Part shown: positions 11,601 through 26,600 of the stretch, in pieces
Position numbering within the stretch: the first letter of the stretch is position 1
Layout: every line of letters starts with the position of its first letter
NCBI GenBank assembly: GCA_038503035.1
Contig: JAVSML010018855.1
Location: forward strand, 1-64,000
DNA: 64,000 nucleotides
Origin: Crocodylus rhombifer
Taxonomy: Eukaryota > Chordata > Crocodylia > Crocodylidae
Direction of reading: 5' to 3'
Notes under the pieces: model-generated
Told to the model about the DNA's origin: nothing
What the model saw: the letters and a program-made list of their open reading frames with translations, nothing else
Databases searched by the model: none
Translations under genes and position numbers: made by a program

Positions 11601-14600
11601 GCAGACTGTTAGACCAGGTGTGGCACAGGAAAGACAGGCTGCCCACACATGCCCCTACCCACCATCCACCCCCACCTCCTGCTCTGGAGGGGCCAGAGGG
11701 AGGATGAGTCTAGCTTCCGGACCAAAAGATGGAAGGTCTCCGTGTTGGGTGCTTGCATGCCAGGAACGTATTTGGGCAACACAGAAGCTCTGAGCCAGGT
11801 CAGGGGCTCTACAGACTCAAGGCACAAGCCACACTGCCAAGAAAAGCTCACAACGAAGGTAGGTCAAGCAGGCGAACAACTTGCCCCAGGTCAGTGGCAC
11901 AGCTGGGCACAGAACAGGCCTCTGGGGACCCCCACCACTGCCATGAACTTGCTCCAGCCTATGCTGAGGGGAAGCCAGCTGGAGCAAGCAGCACCTGGAA
12001 GCTAGGGATATCCTTCCCATCAGCATTTTGCAAGGATCTGTGCAATCCAGGGAAGGACTCCATCAGTGCTAGCTAGCAGGGGCTGCAGCCTGGCCCTGGG
12101 AGCTGCTTCTAATACTGGCAGAGAAACCACCACTACGTGTCATGTAGAAGAGAGCAGCTGGGCAGCTGCCCTGAGAACCCGGGGGCAGCAGTCGTTGCCT
12201 TTTGGAGTAACTTCCTAAAGCCTTCAAAAACAGAGCCAGCTGGGGGGAAAGGCATGGGGGGGTCCATCCCAGGATGCACAATTTTGATGGTTTGCCATAC
12301 ATTTCCCTGGAGTCATGGCAACCAGCTTAATTTAGCCCAAACCAATCAGAAGTACCACCCCCAGCTAGACCAAGCGGCTGACTTTTTCCTGGCAGTTGTG
12401 TGCAGATATTCAGCGCGGCACGTGTTTTATTAATGCAAAGATTCTCCATCCTGAGCAGCCCGGGGGCAGCACTGTCGAGCTCTGGTGCAGTAGGAATGGC
12501 CTCCTGGGTTCTAGACCTGACCCCTTGGGCAAATTTCCTTCTTGCTGCCTCAGTTTCCCCCAACTGAAGATGGGAAACAGGAGCTTTGAGACCCAGAGAA
12601 GTGGAGAATGATGTTGAGGAAACCACCCTAACCCCAAAGAAGAAAGGAAGGCGTTTCTGAAAGAGAAAAGATAGAGCGGCTAAGAGGAGGCCTGTCCACT
12701 AGCATATGTCAACTGCAAAAGGACCCAGCTCAATACATTTGGGGGGGGGGGGAGGAGTGTGCGTGACATTTTGCCATCAAAGTCCCATACCCAGCTGGCT
12801 CTGGAAGTCAGACTGAGATCATGCCCAAGTTGGAAAAGTATTAACACAGATGAAACTGGCTTAATCAATAGGCTGGCAGCATTCTCTCATGTTTACAGCT
12901 GAAACCTATGGGCCACAAGTTAAAAACGCCACGGTATCATCATCTTGTCAGGCCACCTTGGGGAAGTGTCCTCATCCTCTGTTTTTCCATCTATAAAATG
13001 GGCATGACCTCTTCATGGCAGGCAGCTTAGGGAGTGGCTTTCAAACCCTCCAGTGAAAGGTTGCCTAGAAGCAGAGGGCAATAAAGAAGCTGTGGTCCAG
13101 GAAACAGGCAGCCAAATTGAAACACACCTCGAGCTGTGAGGACCAGTGAGGATTGGCGGCGGTCGGCTGGCATGATCTATTCTGGGATCCATTAACATGA
13201 ATAAGCCTGGCTTTCTGGCCTTTTGCCAGATCTGGTCCTGCCGGCATAAAACCCGACTGGGATGGGTAAGCTGAGATGTTCAGATCAGAGAGGTCATCTG
13301 CATAAGACACACGGGCCTGCAGCTTCTGGGTGAATCGATAAAACGAGGTGGAATAATTGCCAAGGGTCTTGGCCCCCCACACACAGAAAGCACGGGCGAC
13401 AGCACAGAGATGGGTGATAAACAAAGTCAAGGGACACCCACGTTTCTCCCAGGTCTCCAGAGACGCTGTGCAGCCTGAAAGCTCTAGCCTGGCATCTCCC
13501 GATGCAAATGCACTCTGCCCTCTCCATCTGGAGAAAACCTCTCTGCAATTAAAAACTGCCCGTGGTTTAAAATAGCTCCACTAGCAGCAGCTGATGCTCT
13601 GCTACGAGAAGGGCAAGGAAGATTTTACAATTCAAATTTTATGAAAGACTTCACCATGTGCCGCAGAATCAGCAATGCCAGATGTGACACCTCACGTGGG
13701 GGCTGCTGGCATTTGCCAGATGCAGGCACATCGCTGCAAGATGAGGAGGAACTTTCTGACTCAGAGGGGTCAAGCATTGGAACAGGCACTTAGAGAGGTG
13801 GTAGAGTCTCCATTTATCCCTGGGGATGTTCAAGAGCAGGCTGGACAAGACATGGTTGAGTCAAAGTTCATCTTGCCTTGCACAGGGGACTGGACTAGAT
13901 GTGACTTCATGAGGTCTTAGCTCAATTTCCCCGTGATCCCATAAAAGTGACACTGGCTACTGGAAATAGCCAGGAGCTCAGATGCATTGCAGGCATTGGG
14001 TAACTACAGAACAGAGGGGAAAACAGCGTAACATTTACTGTCCACTGCCAGAGTGAAGCCCCGAGCAGAAGATTTTGCTGGAGAACAGTAGCTTCATATT
14101 CTGGATTGCAAGCCTAGCAAGCCAGCTCCATACACATGGCTTTTCCACTTACTCTTTTCAACTGGCCTCAGAGGACAGGGGGCAGAATTGTGCTTGCAAT
14201 CAGCTCTAAATCACTGTGCACAGACACAGTCCAGACTCAGTTGCTACTTTTGGTCAATTCAAGCCAGCGCAGTGTTTCTGTTGCTTTGCTGAGAGCAAAG
14301 CCTTGTTCACCATTAATGCTAAAAATCTAAATGTACATCCTGCTTTCCATCTCGACATACTCTGGCATTGACTGGCCTCTGCCAGTGCTCCTGCTGGGAC
14401 TTCAAGCTGGAGTTTCCTGGCTAGAGGGTCTTGCTCCTCCACTCAGGATCAGGTTGATCACATTTGGGGTCAAGAAGGAATTTTACCCTGTGGTCAGATT
14501 GGTGCGGATGGGACAGGATAGGGGTTGTCTTCCCCTGTAGCAGGGAGCGTGACCTCTACCTGAGAGCTCAAGTGTATATTAGCAACCTTTTACAGAAGCA

Positions 14601-17600
14601 GGATGTTGGCTGATGCCATCCCCCTGCTTTACCCGTGGCAGGTTTGGGTATTATATCTTTGTTGTGGCAAGGCGGACAGTCTTACATAGCTTCGATTATG
14701 AGTTGTATAGGATGGTTTGGACAGGGTTGATCCTGCCTCCGGTCAAGATGTGACCTTTGGAGGTCCCTTCCAGCCGCTCTTCTCTCTGATTCTTTGTAAA
14801 CCACCCTCCAAAAAGGAGCAGAATTGCTCCACTTTGCTGCTGTAATGCAGATGACTCTAGGGGTAGCACTGCCATTTGACAGCCACGCAGCAAGTTTGCT
14901 TAAAAAAATATACTGGACCTGACAAACTGTTGGGGGACATTTAAACATAATGGCTGTAATGAAAGAAGCCAGCGATTTAGCGAGAAGGGTTAGCAAGTCA
15001 ACACATGGAGCAGGTAAAAGTAGTGTGCCATCTTCAATCACCACACTAGTCAGTAAGTGAAGGAAAAATGTCGGAAAGAGGGAGGTAATAGATCCATGAG
15101 GCAGGAACAAAGCAGCTGGAAGAGGTTACAACATTCATCCTTTGGGAGGAGAAGGAGGCCTATCTTTAAAATCAAGTCCCTTCCCTAGTTATAGCAGCAG
15201 TTTAAAACCGAGGGGTGTCAAACTAATGCCAGCCTCAGCCTGGCATTGTAACCTGATGATCCACACATTCACCCGTGTGTGGGGGGTGACTCAGGAATGG
15301 AGATGCTGCCTTAGCTCAGCTCCTGTATTTGTGAAGCTTGAATCAGGCTCCTGGCTGGCTGACAGGGGCTTTTTCTACCATGATAACTGCAAGGACTTTA
15401 CTAGTACCATCGCTTTAAGAACCATGTGCTACAAGTTTATTTTAGCCAGTGTCTGCTGGAGTTAAATCCTCTCCTGCTCGGACCAAATTACAAGCACCAA
15501 CATCAAGAGAAAGGGATCAGCCTGACAACACCCCCACACATGTACTTTTCACCATTTCTCAGGACCTAAGTGTTTGGAAAATACTGGACAATCACTGCAC
15601 AAGCTGCCTCTGGCTTGATACACCAGGACAGGCCCATTTCTGGATCCCATCACGGCTGGGAAGGAAGGAACTACTGGAGAAACACTTCAGATTGCTCCCT
15701 TCAGGCTCCTAGCATCTGCTGGTCCTGTCTCCTTGCCTTGTTACATGCTGCCACACTTTCCCTTGCCATGCTCCGGGCCTGGGAACAGATCAGTTAGTCC
15801 ATCCAACCCCTTTCAAAGCTTCAAGATGTTCCCGAAGCTGCCTAAAGGCTCCGAGTGAATTCATCCACCGAGCTCAGCCTATGGCCGTGTCCCAGATGAG
15901 AATGTCTCGTGGGCAGAAGTCCCACCTGATTTTGCAAAGGGTTAAAAGCACACTGCTGGGAGGCTGCTCCCAGGCCCAGCTCAGGTTTAAAGGCATCACT
16001 TTAAGTCAGTATTAAAAAACAAAAAACCCTTCACTCACCTCTTGAAACTGTGTGGATGGACTGTCGTCTATCCCGCTGCCACTACCATCTAGGAAACTGG
16101 GGAGAGAGAGAGAGAAAGAGAGTAAGTAGTCAGAGCAGGGAAAGGCTCCCAGAAATAAAGCTCCTCCTTCCAGGGGGTTAAATATAGGCAGTGGTTCATG
16201 TGAGCAAGATGCTCAATAAGGAGCAAGGCAAGTCCCTTGTGGGGTAGGAGCCAGGAAGGCTCAGCAAATGAAGGGCATGAGGTACTCTGTAGAAGGAATT
16301 CAGCTATATATAAAAGCTGGAGTCAGAGCAGCAGGCCAGGCAGGTAGAGCTGACGAGCATGCTGGAAGAATGCGGTGAGCGCGCCTCCCAGGCACGGAGG
16401 CTCTCCTTGCATGGAAAGCTATTTGAGCTGCGCTCCAAGGCTCCCGTCTGAAGCAGGCAGACGGTTCATGGCAGTGCCAGTGAACACCAAGATAAACACT
16501 TGCGTCTGGAGTGGCTATATAAGTATCCGGGCTTCACTGGGGCTGTCTGATTTTCTTGCTTTACCTTGGGCATTTTGGCCTGTTCTGTAAGATCCACTTG
16601 CAAACTGAAACCAAAAGGGTCAGGCACTCAGCTTGGCGAGGTTTCAAATCCTGTCTTTTAGCTGAGTTTGCTCAGGGAGGGGAGAGTTCACCCCCAGCCT
16701 GTTCCAAGGCAAACATTTCTAACAGTGCAGTTAAGCAAAACCGTCAGGGCTAAAAAATGCCCTGGAGAGCTCTGGGCATCCAGCTCCATGAGAGGGTAAT
16801 TCGAAATGGAATGGGTGCTGAGATGGGAGGACTGTGCAGGAGAAAAGATCTAGATCAGTGGGGCCAACCTCTATGGCAGGTGCCCCACACCCTCCCCAAG
16901 TACCACCCTGATCCCCTTCCCAATCTGATGCTTGGCTTTCTGCTCCTCGCTCTATATTCCCTGTCCAATCTGCTGCTCCCTGCCAGATCCATTGCTCTGC
17001 TCTCTGCTTACTGTGTCCCCCACTCCCTCTCCAATGTTCTGCATGCCACATGTCCTCAAGTGCCTCCCTGTTTAAAATAAGCAACTTCTTAAGCCACAAT
17101 AAAGATGTTTTTGCCTCAGATTCTTTGAAAAGACCTTAGTTTCCCATACAACGAAACAGGACCAATGGAAATCATAACAGGGAGTAATGCATTGAATCCA
17201 TTTTTCCTGCTCAACAATCCAATTCTTAGGTAAAAAGCAACTTGTCACTTGACTCTCTGGCTTAGCATTATCGAGTAATTGGATTATTGCTAAAAGAAAA
17301 TCAAGGGTAATTACATTATTGTTCTTATAATATAGACTTCATAACTCAGGAGAGTTTCAGGGAATGAGATTTCTTGTTGGACAACCTTTGAAATGCCATT
17401 TAACTCTGTTTGAAGTGCTCGGGAAGCGGGTGAAATAAGTCTGCCTGTTTTGCCATAGAACTGTCTCACAAAAGGCATATAAATAAAATGAATTCAATCA
17501 TGTTACGGCCAGATATAATGTATTCAAAACGGTCCTAAGGTCACCTCTGTGTGCTGTTGTGCAATTAGGGAAAGCGATTAGAATATACTTTACATGACAT

Positions 17601-20600
17601 TTTCCTTTTCCTTTCATATGCACCTACTGTAAAAAAAAAAAAACACGTGCCAGCCTAATGACAAGAGAAGGATGAAAGACCTTGGCTGATTTGGCCAAGC
17701 AAAACAAAGGTGGAATGAAAACGGGTTAGCACTGCCATCTGCAAAACACAGTGGGGGAAATTCCAGGGACGGGGAAAAAAAACTTGTTTAAGCAGAAGAC
17801 AACGTTGGAACAAGAGGTGAACGCAAGCTGGCTGGGAATCATTTTAGGCTAGAACTAAGTGAAGTTGCTAATCACCAGGAGCTCCAGAATAGTCCAAGAG
17901 GCTCTTATCCCTGCTGCTCTTTACCGCTTTGGAGATCAAGCTTGATCAGTGCATGAATGGGATCCAATGATGTGGCAGCCTGAAGCTGCTGGTAGCCAGA
18001 AGCAATATCCCCAGGGTCCTGTGCTAATTGTTGGGCCTACTATGAAATGGAGAGTAAAGCAGTCATGCTCTCACTCTCCAGTGACACGCACTGCCCTGGA
18101 TTCCTGTGCTGTTCGCCGCAGATTGCTCCGACATTCCCCCAAAGTGGCACAGCTTTCATCCCTGGTTCAGGACTGAAGACAGCCAGGGTCAGAAGACAGC
18201 ACTGTCCACTCCCACTTGTCTATAGGAGGCAAGTTCTGCTTCACCGGGTCAAGGCATTCAAGTTTTGTTCCAGGTTTTGCGCCTGGTACGGCAATGGGAC
18301 CTTGGACCTTTCCCCTTTGATAAAACACTGAGATTGGTCTGCAAATCATCACTTATACCCCCAGCAACTTGAACCCTCATGTTGGCAGGGGCAGGGCACC
18401 AGTTATGGACTCCAAACTATAGATCAAACATGACTAATAGATTGTATTCAGGCAATTCAATATACCAGTAAATCTCTCTGCATTTCCAAAGCTCCTTGCA
18501 ACAAGAAACTTCTCTCAAGCAAATGCTGGTTACATGTCCAGCTATAATTACTACTACAAAAGTAAAACGTTGAATAAAGATGCATTATACCACCTTGAGG
18601 CATGCTTCCAAGATTATTCTGAGGGCAGCTAGAAAGTGGCTAGGGACTGGATTTTAAAAAAATCAAAGCAACATCTGCACTTCCGAGTTCCAAGCTAGTG
18701 AGAGTAATGCCACCCCACCCAGGTGTGAATAAAAACCACTCTGAGACAGCTACTCTTATTCATGGCTCCGTGGAAGCAACAATTAGCCACTCCCTAGATA
18801 CCGTATTTCTCACATACAACACACACCTTCCACCCAGTCCACTGCTGGAAATGGGGGCATACACTATAATTGAGAAAATATGGTAACAGCAGTAACCATG
18901 TTGCCACACAGGGATTTCTAGCTGCTGCCTGCAGACACTCTCATGCTCCTTGCCTACCTTGCAGAGGATTGCAAGGAAGGATCTTTTTTATTTGTTGTGT
19001 CTGTCAAAAACAGGGCATGTATTTTATCCAGCGGTGCGTTGTATGCAAAAAAGTATGGTCCTACATGCAGACAGGGACACTCTGGTAGAGGTGAGAGGGA
19101 GGTAGCATTAGAGGGAGGAAACTGCAGAGTTACCGATCCCTGTGGCTGGCTCCATGCTTAGCCACGAGAACACTCTCCTCTATCATCTCCCTAAAACAAT
19201 GCTTAAGAAGCCAGTGACAGTGAAGAACAGGCTAAGCTCGGTGAGCAGAGGGCAAAGAGGGCTCAGGGGTGAGGGAAGAACCAGTATTCAAGGGACTGGG
19301 GTTCAAATCCCCTTTTTGCTACAGATTCATGTGATCTGGAGCAAGTGACCTAAGACTCCTTGACCCTGCATTCTGCACTCGCAAAGTGAAGAGTGCAGCA
19401 CTCCCTGTCTCTCAAGAGGTGCTGGGAGGATAAAGGAGCTTCAGGATTATGAGGGGCTCCAGGATTGCAGTGATGAGGACTTTTAAATAACTTAGAGAGA
19501 AGAAAATGTGCTTTTAACCTCGATTCACAATATAAAACATTTAATTCTCTTCTCAGGGACCTAGCCCATTGGCTTAAACTACCATACTGCAAAACATACT
19601 AGCCAGAGTCTGAATATACAGCTATTTCCCTGATCCCCTCCTAATGATCCTGGGGGTGGGGAAGAATCGCTAATACAACTTATTTTAAACTCTGAGAATA
19701 CCAGTGTTGGTAATAATCATTGTTGCTCTCAGCCTGTACAAATGCCTCCTGGTTGCCTTGGACCCTTGTTATCTATTATTTTCTGACTCGTGCTCAGATG
19801 CCTGGCAACAGACAGCTTAAAAAAGTTTGCTGATACGTGCAAAAATCTGATGGGACCTTTGGTGCATTCACACACATGTACAGTACCTAGAATCTTCTGT
19901 CACTTCTTCAATGAAGCCTGATTCACATCTGGGGCAAGTGTACTCCTGGAAAGAGAAAAGAAAGAAAACTGCCTTCAGCCACCGAACATTGCTTCCATCT
20001 GAAACTGCAGGTGCAATGAGAAAAAACCATTCTGACAGGTTCCACATTTGTTTCCCCCGTTATAAAAAAAAATACTGAAATTTCTTGAAAAAACAACATA
20101 CCCCCGCACCAAAACCACTGCTGGAAACTGAAGTATGCAGTATATGTAAAGGTGTAGGTTGTAGCCGTGTTGGTCTAAGGACATAGGTGGGCAAGGTTCT
20201 TTGGGTAAATCCAATATCTTTTATTAGACCAACTCAAATAGTTGGAAAAATTCTTCTTACCAAGCTTTCAGGCACAAGCACCCCACTTGTGCCCAAAAGT
20301 TTGCAAAGATTTTTTCCAACTATATGAGTTGGTCTACGAAAAGATATCAGATTTACCCAAAGAAACTTGTCTGCCATTATATGCAAGGAAACAGTATTTT
20401 CTGCCACTGACTAAGCAAAAGTAAAAGTAAAGTCTGTAGGGGATCCACAGAGGCAGAACAGGCTTCCCAACTGCTGCCACTCATTTACTTATTACAAGGA
20501 AAGATCATTTTTCCTTCATTCTGCCTTTCAAAAACAAGGTGTGCATCTTTTTCCTGGGCACGTGGTATACAGGAAAATATGGTAAACCATTGGCACTTCA

Positions 20601-23600
20601 AAAATTGCTTTTACCAAAGGATCCCAAAGCATTTGGGAGGGGGCAGGTAGGCATTTCTGCTTTACAACCAAAGCAGAGAAGTGCCTTACCCAGGTCACAC
20701 AAAAGCAGCAACTGGCACAGAACGCAGCACTTTACTTCCCAACTCCTAGGCCATCTTTTCTAATCAGCCATACAAACAGCTCATGAGTGGAAGAGAAGGG
20801 GCCTGGATAAAACCTGCAGTTCAAGAGATCTGCTCCTGTACTACTAACCCCTGCATGTTACTAGAACAAGATGAATGAGATTGCTTTGGATTCATTCAGA
20901 AAACAAAGTGACATTGAAGTGATGGCAGTGCCAAGACGGCTTGTACAACACTTGGATCTAAGCAGCAAACCTGTCTAGATAACTCCGTTTAAGAGACAAA
21001 CCAGGATTATTTAGTTAGGAGAAGACAAGACTGGGGGATCCGATAAAAGTCTTCAAATCCCTGAAGGACGACGACAGAGGGAGGAGGTGGGCTTTTCACC
21101 ATGGCCGCAAGGGACAAAGAGCAATGGCCTCAAGCTCCAGCAGGAGAAAAAGTTAGGCTGGAGATGACGAGGAACTTTCTGACCATGACGGTGGTCTAAC
21201 ATTGCAAGGGCACCTAGAGAGGCACTGAAGTCTCTATCCCTGGGGCTGTCCAAGAGCAGGTGGGAAAAACACATAACTGGGATGGCTGAGTCGGCGCTGA
21301 CCCTGCCTTGACCAGGGGACAGGACCAGAAGACTTTGGAAGGTCTCTTCCAGCTAAACTTTTCTAAGATCCTAAATGCCATTTCCAAGTCCCCACTGGAA
21401 GCCCTGGCACCTTACTGGTAACAGCCGTTAAGAAGAGCTGCTAGCTGGACAGCTCCAGTGACGGTGAGAACCCCACTCCAATTAAACAGGAACCAGAAGA
21501 GATGGGGATCTATTTGAAGTGCAGCTTTGTAAAGCATCTTTGGAAAAACAAGACGACAGGGATGAGCTGGAAGCTGCTTGGGCCTGGTTTTCTGCTCGCT
21601 CACCTCGCTGCACTGTCCCTTAGCAAATCCCAACCATTCAAGCTCCCGGACTGGGGGTCAGATACCGACTTGGCTACAGCAATCCATGCACGTGCAACTG
21701 GGAAGTGAAAGCATCTCCCCCCTTTGGTTTGCAGTCAATCAGCACAGCTGCACTAAAGTATGTGGTGATGCGGACCCTAAGCTTCTACAGCTGGACAGAT
21801 GTTAGGATGCAGAAACAATTTGTCAGGACAAGCAATGGGATTTCTCAAATACTGGAGTGAAACTCAACACAGCAAAGCCCTCCCTCTCACCCTGTCTCAC
21901 AGCCTTCACCAAATAGTCTCATCCTCAAATAGCAATACATAAGGCTAAACACAGCTGGAAAGCTCATCTGTAGTTTTAGTTTTGCTCTGCTTGGGTTGAT
22001 GGACAGAGAGGGGAGGTGGGCGGGCGATGAAGAAACATGCTCTCTCACAACAGGGATGAGAAGGTCTAGAACAATTTAATAAAGAGAAAACTATACTCCA
22101 AACACAGAGCTCTTGGCCAGCACAAACAGAGCCGGCTCTTCAAAGTACTGCCCTATAAAAATCAGGCTGAGTTGATGGATGATGGCTTCCCACGATACCA
22201 TGATGTTGCCTTTGGATGCTCTCATGGCTGGTGAACATGAACCAAAGGTGTGAGCCTAGGGTCTGAAAACTGCTGCATGCAGACACAGCCCAGCACACCC
22301 ACAGCAAACCATTAGCTTCCACCAGGGCCTCGAGGTCCTGAGCACAGAACAGCTTCCCTACTGTATCGAGCTGTTTTACTGACAAGCATTAGAATAGGGA
22401 TTTCATTTCAGCAATCAAAAAGCATTCAATGCTTGCAAAACAGGCAAGAGCGACAGGCCAGGAACTTCCTCCCCCTCCTTTAGAAGACAGTTTTGGTTTT
22501 CTGGGTTCAACCTCCCCACCAAAATGACCAATAAGGGATTGGATTTGCAAAGAAACCTGGACGCCTATTGCAGGCTGATGGAAGCTAGACATCAAACACC
22601 CTGTGAAGAGACGAGCCCTGCATTTGTTGCATTCAAGCTTTCCCCGCCTGGGCCAGGCCCCAAACTTCATGTGTTTCTGTATTTTAAAGCTCCCTTTAAA
22701 ATCGTGGCAGATTTAAGCTTTTCAGAAACCTGGGCTGCCTTCAAAGCAGTGGTTCTCAACCTTTTTTAGACTCAAGCCCCCTTCATTAAACTCACAGTAC
22801 CCCTTGGAAAATGCCAGGTTTTTGCTGGTTACAGAAAAATACTATAGCAATTCTTCTGTTGCAATGAACTCGCAACCCACAGCAAGGAAGGATGGGTTTA
22901 CCACTGTGGATTCGCATGTGAAATCTCTGGGTTTATCATGTGATTCATATCTGCATGTCTAATACAGGCACCCTTGAAAGGATCTCAAGGCACTCAAGGG
23001 TGCTGCAGCACCCTGGCTGAGAACCACTCTTCCAGCTGTTGCTAAGTTGAGAAAAACTTAGTATAACTTGCATGTTTCAAGTCAAGTCAATCCCAAGGCC
23101 ACTGTGAGTGTTGGGGCACCTTAGATATTTAGCCTAAGGAAAAAAAAATAGGTACTGAACTCATAAAACAGCCTAAGCTAGTGCATCTCTCTTGAATGAA
23201 AGCAGGTAAATGCTGAGCTGTGAACTCAGCCATTCTGGGATCTGCCTTGACACTTGGTTTCTATGGGATTTCTTTCCACGCCGCTGCAAAACCAATGAGA
23301 CAGCAGGCATGTTTGAAAGCCCCTTCCCCTATCACTTGTTAAAAGAAGCCTTTCCTTCTAATTTCTGGAGTCTTTGTTCCGCCCCCACATTGTAAATCGC
23401 CTTGGTGTGGGGCCAAATATTGAAACCGCCAGGAGGTGCTGAAGACTGTCCTGGCCCCGTTCCTCCAAGGATGAAGGAGGATTTAAGACGCAACATTCCC
23501 AGCTCCGGAGAGCAGTCTCAGGCCCCGAGCTTGGCAGATCCCAGCCAGCCACATTCTTGAGCTCTGTGCATGTCCAGGTAAATAGGAACCAGCCTGGGTA

Positions 23601-26600
23601 GGGGTGGGAAATGATCAAGTCACCCCCCATATCTTGCCTTGTGGCCCTGGCTAATCCATGGCAACGACTGAAATCTATTCCAAGAAACAGCTAACAATTT
23701 CCCCTTGTTTCATAGCTGCTGGTTGCCAGTCATGGGCACACTGGCAAAAAATGAAACGTTTAGGACAATTTGGTGTGTTCCTGCCGGAGGCTGGAGCACC
23801 GCGTGGAAGGAATTCCTGCAGCGATTAATGAAGTTACAGCCCAGCGCTAGTGCGGCCTCATGCCCAGCTCCTGGGAAGATCTTAAACAATCCAACAGGAA
23901 CTGTTACCAAATACAAACGAAGCAGCTTTGGACATCAAGAGTCCTGATAACCAGACACGGGGCCTGATGGGGAGCACAGACGAGATACAGAGGAGTACAT
24001 GGGGCAGAGGCATCTTCTCCGCTCCCTGTAGCAATGCACCACCGGCTTCTCCTTTGAATGTCTCGCATCTATTGGCGACCAGAAAACGATCTAATTCCAG
24101 GAGTAATGTTACTGAAGCTACAGAGCAGATGACAAAATATCTCCCGGCCTGGCCACGTGATGCCTTTAGAGATGCAGACACAAAATCTGCACTAGCCTTT
24201 TTGCTCTCACATTACCCACTGGTCTACAGATCCCACATCACCTTTGCCTCTTAGTCACCACAACCGCCTTGCCTGCTTTTTTGAGTTTGTATCCCCCCCC
24301 GGGTGGCTTACTTTGCCATGTTCTGCACAGATGTGTTAATTAGAAGCGCTTATGATTTGTGTTCCCTCTCAGCCGCGCCACTTGAGCCCCCGTTTAGGCA
24401 GCTAACTCAGTGCTATGGCTTTCAGTAGAGCTCAGCACAGAGAAGAATGGGAGTTGATGGCTGATGAGCTCTTGTAAAAAAATCTAGCTGCGGTTTCCAG
24501 CTGGAAGGCCGCAGACCGCATCGGAATGAAGAAATCTGCATTGCTGGTTGCACGGTAGGGCCAGATACTGGAGTTTAATGCCAAGGCGAACAGCTTGACC
24601 ATGCTTCCACGTGGGTGGGAGCAAATCACAGGACGTGGCCGGTCCAGAACTACCTGAAAGCAGAACCGTGTTCTTTAGTGATGCGAGAGGTAGAACAGCC
24701 TGAGAGAATTGAAAAGTTCTTCCTCTGTGCCCCAATCCTTCTGGCCTGCCCTGAAAGTTAAGGTCACTCAGGGGGGGTCTGGGGGACAGTGAGTGACTTC
24801 ATATCTGAAGCTATTTGAGCTGGGGGGTAGGACATAGCTCCATTCTCCTCTATAACATCTACAGTGTACAACTCTTCTCATTTTTTACGCAGGTTAGGCT
24901 CAAATGATGACAACCCTGCTTCCCCCCCAACAAAAAACTGATGTCTCCTGCTCAGGACTGATCTCGGCTGATGTCAGGCACCTTTGGGAAGCTGTATTAC
25001 GTCACTTGGGGTATAGAGGACTCTGTAGGTACAGCTGGCATGCATCTCAACTCTGTGTCCTACTGCATAGGATCACACTGTTCCAATACCAAGAGCACTC
25101 CATAATGTATCTAGGGTTGGGAGGGGGAACAGGGCACAGAGGACAGCTGCCAGGGAACCCACAGCACAGCCGCTGAGCTGACACTGTATGAGCAGAGGCA
25201 GCAGTATCAGTTGCCTTCAGTGTACAGAGAACCAGGACAGATGAGACATCCTTGCCAGGGCAGATACAGCTCCCCCCCGTACTCAATGAGCTGGCTACAG
25301 CTCTGCATAGAGAGCTTGAAAGGCACAAGCCCCGCCTGCAGCACAACCCACGTGTGCACAGCCCAGCCCCGACTATTTTATTTCAGTGAGTTTATACCAC
25401 AATTAACAGTAATTTTGATTTTTCAATGGATCAGGGGGCCCCAAAAGCCCCGGTCAGAGAGGGGCTCCCGGCATCCAACCTCAAACTCCCCTGTTGTAAC
25501 TGAAGTCTGTTAGGAGCAGGGAGTGTAACTCAGAGGACAGCTGTGCATACTCTGAAGATCATGAAATTTTATGCACAGACCTTCACCGAACCGACAAAGC
25601 AGCAGAATGAGCAATGGAGGGAAGAGGGAATGAACTAGGGGACTCAAGGGCAAGAAATGCAAACCTATTCCTCTCCCACATACTGAAGTGAGGCTGCAAA
25701 GATGCTACCCTTTCTCGTCCAGCAACTGAGACCATGAGCAGCAGGAGATGTTAATTTTAAAAGGGGGAGTTGTCTGGCAAGGTATTCTCAGCATGAAGTC
25801 CTTGACCCTGGAACACGGCACGTCCTGACCGGGTCAGAGCTCAGTTGTCCTACAGGGAAAGAAAACCTGCTCCTACTTTACAACAGTGGGAAGAGGGGTT
25901 TCCAGATAGCCAAAGCATGTTTTCACGATGCCTTTTATGCCCACAGACAAAAATCCCATGAAGGAGATGAAAGACTTTCTCCAGGATGGTCACAGATGTT
26001 AAGCCCCCATCTTGACACACCTTGGGTTGGGTTTTTAAGAAGCACTGACCTGCCATGTAAGCCAAGGGGAACTGTGGCTATTTAGCCCTTCTGCAAACAA
26101 GACACGGAGGCTACTGCATCTCACACTGGACTTGGGGAAAAGTGAGCGCATGAAGGCAGAAAAATGAGGGGCACACTGGGAAATCCAGCTGCGCACAAAG
26201 TAAATGCAACAGCAAATGCAGTACAGCACTCAGCTCTGCCTCAAATCCTCCGCTTCACTGCACCAGGTTTTTTCTCTGATAAAACTGCTGCCTTCAAAAG
26301 ATTTTTCTTAACTTAGCAACAGCTGGTGTCATCAGTGCCATTTCCCTGGGCCCGAGCTGATTGTGTGAAGCATCGTTATCAAAGCAAAGAAGCTTTCTTC
26401 CAAGAGGGCGGCCCTGAAGATAGGCTTATTGTAAGCCACAGATGCTGAAGCACCCATGGAGTTCCATTCAGAGGAAACCCTAGGAGAAGAATGAAACATC
26501 TTTACGGGTGGCAGCATCCTCTGCGCCTCCCTTCTGCTCTGTGTGATGGACTTTCCTTTGGCTGAAACAGCCTGAGGATTTACAGCTATAGAGCCAATGG

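Larger units (their letters stand above)
11580..16038 (-). other. RNF115: RNF115 intron 3 with several old repeats
   Basis: Contains MIR-like pieces near 11855-11925, 12500-12615 and 12950-13010, CR1 fragments at 13735-13945 and 14450-14795, and a G-run at 12741-12752. No gene is recognised. Confidence 0.55.
16097..19886 (-). other. RNF115: RNF115 intron 2 with hAT-like and MITE-like repeats
   Basis: A GA-rich simple repeat (16100-16122) lies at the acceptor side of exon 3. Further repeats are a hAT-like fragment (16856-17035), a small MITE (18799-18886), an unclassified repeat (18967-19063) and a MIR-like stretch (19290-19445). The rest is AT-rich and without recognisable content. Confidence 0.55.

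Noticed and set aside
19290..19330. tRNA-like B box (GGTTCAAATCC)
   Set aside because: No paired acceptor stem or A box at tRNA spacing; fits a MIR SINE head.
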